Made by a program: the position numbers and the translations under genes
Source of the DNA: Lingula anatina
Taxonomy: Eukaryota > Brachiopoda > Lingulata > Lingulida > Lingulidae
Assembly (NCBI RefSeq): GCF_001039355.2
Contig: NW_019775455.1
Coordinates: 161,366-225,365, forward strand
Reading direction: 5' to 3'
Length of the DNA: 64,000 nucleotides
In this document: in pieces, positions 63,601 to 64,000 of the stretch
Numbering within the stretch: position 1 is the stretch's first letter
How the letters are laid out: each line of letters begins with the position of its first letter
The notes under the pieces: generated by a model
The model's database searches: none
What the model saw: only the letters and a program-made list of their open reading frames with translations
Told to the model about the DNA's origin: nothing

Positions 63601-63732
63601 AGAAGAAAATTTAGCATCTTGTCTCACCTCTCTGTCTATTTCTACACACTTAGAACTTGTGCTAACTTTAGAACCATCAGCACGCTTTCTTGTAATTAAT
63701 CCCTCCAGTTGGCGAAATGTAATCTGCTTCGC
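45679..63732 (-). CDS. RAD50: RAD50 DNA repair ATPase, 5' end outside window
   Basis: SMC-like ATPase of the MRE11-RAD50-NBS1 complex, which tethers and processes DNA double-strand breaks. Coding order, exons: 63628-63732, 63118-63191, 62769-62874, 62445-62513, 61976-62065, 61417-61477, 60983-61137, 60589-60690, 60205-60274, 59945-60045, 59117-59221, 58738-58839, 58415-58527, 58135-58233, 57713-57799, 57222-57314, 56871-56905, 56402-56492, 55959-56094, 55396-55509, 54800-54895, 54223-54370, 53870-53927, one copy of a duplicated five-exon block, then 49042-49215, 48721-48846, 48361-48413, 47769-47854, 47359-47498, 46734-46867, 46383-46511, 45679-45724. This gives 1205 residues in frame. [12 protein letters not shown] marks the Q-loop; long coiled coils surround the CPLC zinc hook (55959-56094); CSAGQK is the ABC signature, [12 protein letters not shown] Walker B and VVITHDEDF the H-loop. 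The Walker A exon and start codon lie beyond base 64000. The C terminus ([13 protein letters not shown]) is lineage-specific. Confidence 0.95.
49228..51532 (-). repeat. RAD50 five-exon block, copy A
   Basis: Contains exons 51033-51234, 50646-50675, 50383-50463, 50106-50164 and 49576-49723 (520 coding bases, coiled coil from [10 protein letters not shown] to EDLTTQQ). It is repeated at 51551-53831 with a few per cent difference, mostly silent in coding, and the N at 51533 separates the copies. Only this copy adjoins the downstream exon 49042-49215. A 26-base tandem repeat near 50262-50320 is present here but single in the other copy, as expected of alleles. Confidence 0.88.
51551..53831 (-). 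repeat. RAD50 five-exon block, copy B
   Basis: Contains exons 53321-53522, 52934-52963, 52671-52751, 52430-52488 and 51898-52045, all with intact splice sites. It adjoins the upstream exon 53870-53927. The block totals 520 coding bases, not a multiple of three. Splicing copy B into copy A would read GGA CAC GGT CAA CAG GAC CCT TGA, stopping after seven codons. The genome therefore most likely has one block, and the two are alternative haplotypes. Confidence 0.88.
59300..59662. mobile_element. MITE-like inverted-repeat element in a RAD50 intron
   Basis: The left end reads GGCCCAGACATGCTGAAA and the right end, reverse-complemented, GGCCATCAGACATGCTGAAA. The inner parts also carry related TCTGGACCAG and GGTCCGGC/GCCGGTCC pieces in opposite orientation. 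About 360 bp, non-coding, with no obvious target-site duplication. Probably a non-autonomous DNA transposon or foldback element; the family is not recognised. Confidence 0.55.
61767..61912. repeat. Tandem duplication of about 77 bp in a RAD50 intron
   Basis: Two diverged copies of a unit containing TTTATCTTGG, AAAAGAAATAAT, ATAGCTG and TTCACCACTTTATTAATA, roughly 61769-61835 and 61846-61912. Non-coding. Confidence 0.7.
62202..62252. repeat. A-rich AAAT/AAATAAT low-complexity tract
   Basis: Poly(A) followed by irregular AAAT units within a RAD50 intron. Confidence 0.7.
63295..63350. repeat. Short tandem repeat, about 27-bp unit
   Basis: Two copies of a unit containing TTGTGTATATATAAAAATAT in a RAD50 intron. 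Confidence 0.7.
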
Positions 63733-64000
63733 CTAAAAAAAGAAGGCACAAAGAATGTTGAATATAAGGTGTTCTCAAGAAAAAGTCAAAATAGTACATC
63801 ACAATTGAAAATAGGAATTGGCAGCTCGAATGAACACACTGCCAGGCCAAACAAAAATTTTCAAAACTTTTTTAATGCAGATGAAATTGTTACAGAATCG
63901 AACAGATCCATGAAGACCAGCATAAACTGTAAAGCCAGCTGATTTTGTTTATTACAAGTGTTATTTGTATTACAAAACCAGCTATATGATACCAAACCAT
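63733..64000 (-). other. RAD50 intron running off the window
   Basis: Sequence upstream (in gene order) of the first visible RAD50 exon. No further exon is seen before the edge. About 100 residues of the N terminus, including Walker A, are missing. Confidence 0.7.

Noticed and set aside
1-64000. CRISPR arrays, operons, prokaryotic genes or viral genes
   Set aside because: None seen; the spliced genes, splice signals and repeats are all typical of an animal nuclear genome.

Overview
This is a eukaryotic, intron-rich, AT-rich genomic window (roughly two-thirds A+T) from an animal. The gene set (GHDC-type GH3 protein, FPGT, cyclophilin-40, a two-AN1-finger ZFAND2 protein, cyclin A, a beta-1,4-galactosyltransferase exon, RAD50) is metazoan. 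The long A+T introns, short exons, many microsatellites and a Tc1-like element fit a highly heterozygous, probably marine, invertebrate. I cannot name the phylum from sequence alone. The sequence is a draft assembly: one 669-base N block and five single-N joins are present, and at three of the single Ns the flanking sequence is locally duplicated.

Layout, left to right: intergenic DNA (1-2.7 kb); GHDC on the minus strand (3116-7685); a divergent promoter region; FPGT on the plus strand (8729-16315), whose promoter and first two exons are present twice around a single-N join at 11679; FPGT and PPID 3' regions converge (16.3-19.3 kb); PPID/cyclophilin-40 on the minus strand (19286-25232); head-to-head with it, 103 bp between start codons, ZFAND2 on the plus strand (25336-29222); ZFAND2 converges on cyclin A, minus strand (31665-34598); a degenerate Tc1-like transposon interrupted by the N block (36462-39784); one isolated beta-1,4-galactosyltransferase exon (42318-42529); and RAD50 on the minus strand (45679-63732), running off the right edge with its first exons missing.

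The exon models were assembled by hand from splice sites and reading phase. GHDC (636 aa), FPGT (599 aa), PPID (366 aa), ZFAND2 (273 aa) and cyclin A (424 aa) each close into one continuous frame. The RAD50 portion gives 1205 aa in frame only if one copy of a duplicated five-exon block is removed; keeping both copies gives a stop a few codons into the second copy. That favours haplotype or overlap duplication by the assembler over a real gene change.

Functionally, the window is a set of unrelated housekeeping genes: nucleotide-sugar (GDP-fucose) salvage, an Hsp90 co-chaperone next to a ubiquitin/proteasome stress factor, a mitotic cyclin, and the DNA double-strand-break repair ATPase. The one arrangement that looks like shared regulation is the PPID/ZFAND2 pair: two proteostasis genes sharing about 100 bp, with a near-perfect heat-shock element just inside PPID intron 1. 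I found no convincing new multi-gene system. The most unusual items are two uncharacterised foldback elements in introns (PPID and RAD50), a GC-rich hairpin tail at a contig end, and an orphan but intact glycosyltransferase exon.
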